64,000 nucleotides of DNA from Apodemus sylvaticus. Lineage: Eukaryota > Chordata > Mammalia > Rodentia > Muridae. The notes under the pieces were generated by a model. The model made no database searches. It was not told the DNA's origin and saw only the letters and a program-made list of their open reading frames with translations. The stretch covers positions 7,066,070 to 7,130,069 of the forward strand of contig NC_067481.1 of assembly GCF_947179515.1 (NCBI RefSeq), in the 5' to 3' direction. The position numbers and the translations under genes were made by a program. Below are positions 63,780-64,000 of this stretch, piece by piece; position 1 is the stretch's first letter, and each line of letters opens with the position of its first letter.

Positions 63780-64000
63780 ACTCCGGACTTCTTGGAGGCC
63801 TGAATGGCAGGTGCAGAGGCGGAGCCTCGTGGGGGTGGATCTAAAGGCGGGGCACTGGGGGCGGGGCCGACGCCGGCGGCGGGCGGGGTTCGCAGCTCCG
63901 GCTCCCCGGAGAGCAGCCGGGGCTGCGGAGCCGGAGCTGGAGCCACAGCCGGAGCCCGCGGCAGAGTCGGAATCCGGGGTGGGGCCGGAGCGGGCTCCAT
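63780..64000 (+). promoter_or_regulatory. Hid1: CpG island at window edge, probable Hid1 promoter/5' UTR
   Basis: GC content and CpG frequency rise sharply from about 63.8 kb, with several GC boxes (GGCGGGGCA at about 63847, GGGGGCGGGGCC at about 63858, GGCGGGCGGGG at about 63877) and GGAGCCGGAGC repeats. Hid1 is head-to-head with Cdr2l in mammals at a distance of about 15 kb, which fits the spacing from 48.19 kb to here. No Hid1 coding sequence is inside the window, so this is inference from synteny. Confidence 0.55.

Noticed and set aside
63491..64000. 169-aa minus-strand frame rich in Pro/Ala that reaches the window edge
   Set aside because: Low-complexity translation of GGAGCCGGAGC-type island DNA followed by AT-rich intergenic sequence; it runs opposite to the expected gene.

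Overview
This is nuclear DNA from a mouse-type rodent, almost certainly Mus. Genes are split by GT-AG introns, promoters sit in CpG islands, and the DNA between genes is full of murine B1 and B2/B3 SINEs and long TG/CA microsatellites. Four complete protein-coding genes can be reconstructed exon by exon, with three tRNA genes between them. The gene order Kctd2 - Atp5pd - tRNA-Arg cluster - Mrpl58 - Cdr2l - (Hid1) matches the block known on human 17q25.1 and mouse chromosome 11. Here the window reads so that Kctd2, Mrpl58 and Cdr2l are on the minus strand and Atp5pd is on the plus strand.

Layout. About 0-3.7 kb holds an old LINE-like fragment and the probable 3' UTR and flank of Kctd2. Kctd2 (minus, six coding exons, 263 aa) spans 3741-13911. 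It shares a CpG-island bidirectional promoter (about 13.9-14.2 kb) with Atp5pd (plus, 161 aa, coding 15718-18735). A cluster of three tRNA-Arg genes (TCG, CCT, CCT) lies at 20.46-21.31 kb. Next to it is a striking pair of 222-bp arms in inverted orientation (21727-22832). Mrpl58/Ict1 (minus, six exons, 206 aa) spans 23690-30478. A SINE- and microsatellite-rich gap (30.6-37.8 kb) leads to Cdr2l (minus, five coding exons, 465 aa, coding 39661-48191, 3' UTR to about 37.8 kb). From 48.7 to 63.8 kb I see no convincing gene, only SINEs, simple repeats and a few unexplained structures. The last 200 bp is a GC-rich island that, by position, is probably the promoter/5' end of Hid1 on the plus strand.

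The genes do not form one pathway. Atp5pd (ATP synthase peripheral stalk) and Mrpl58 (mitoribosomal peptidyl-tRNA hydrolase) are both nuclear genes for mitochondrial proteins. Kctd2 is a BTB adaptor for Cullin-3, and Cdr2l is a cytoplasmic coiled-coil protein known as a paraneoplastic (Yo) antigen. No bacterial, phage or CRISPR content is present.

The best candidates for undescribed structure are the 220/222-identical inverted repeat at 21.7-22.8 kb, a 23-bp perfect hairpin at 55302-55388, an unidentified coding-like stretch inside Kctd2 intron 1, and a short signal-peptide-like ORF at 56.28 kb. All identifications come from reading the sequence and recalled family knowledge; no database search was run.
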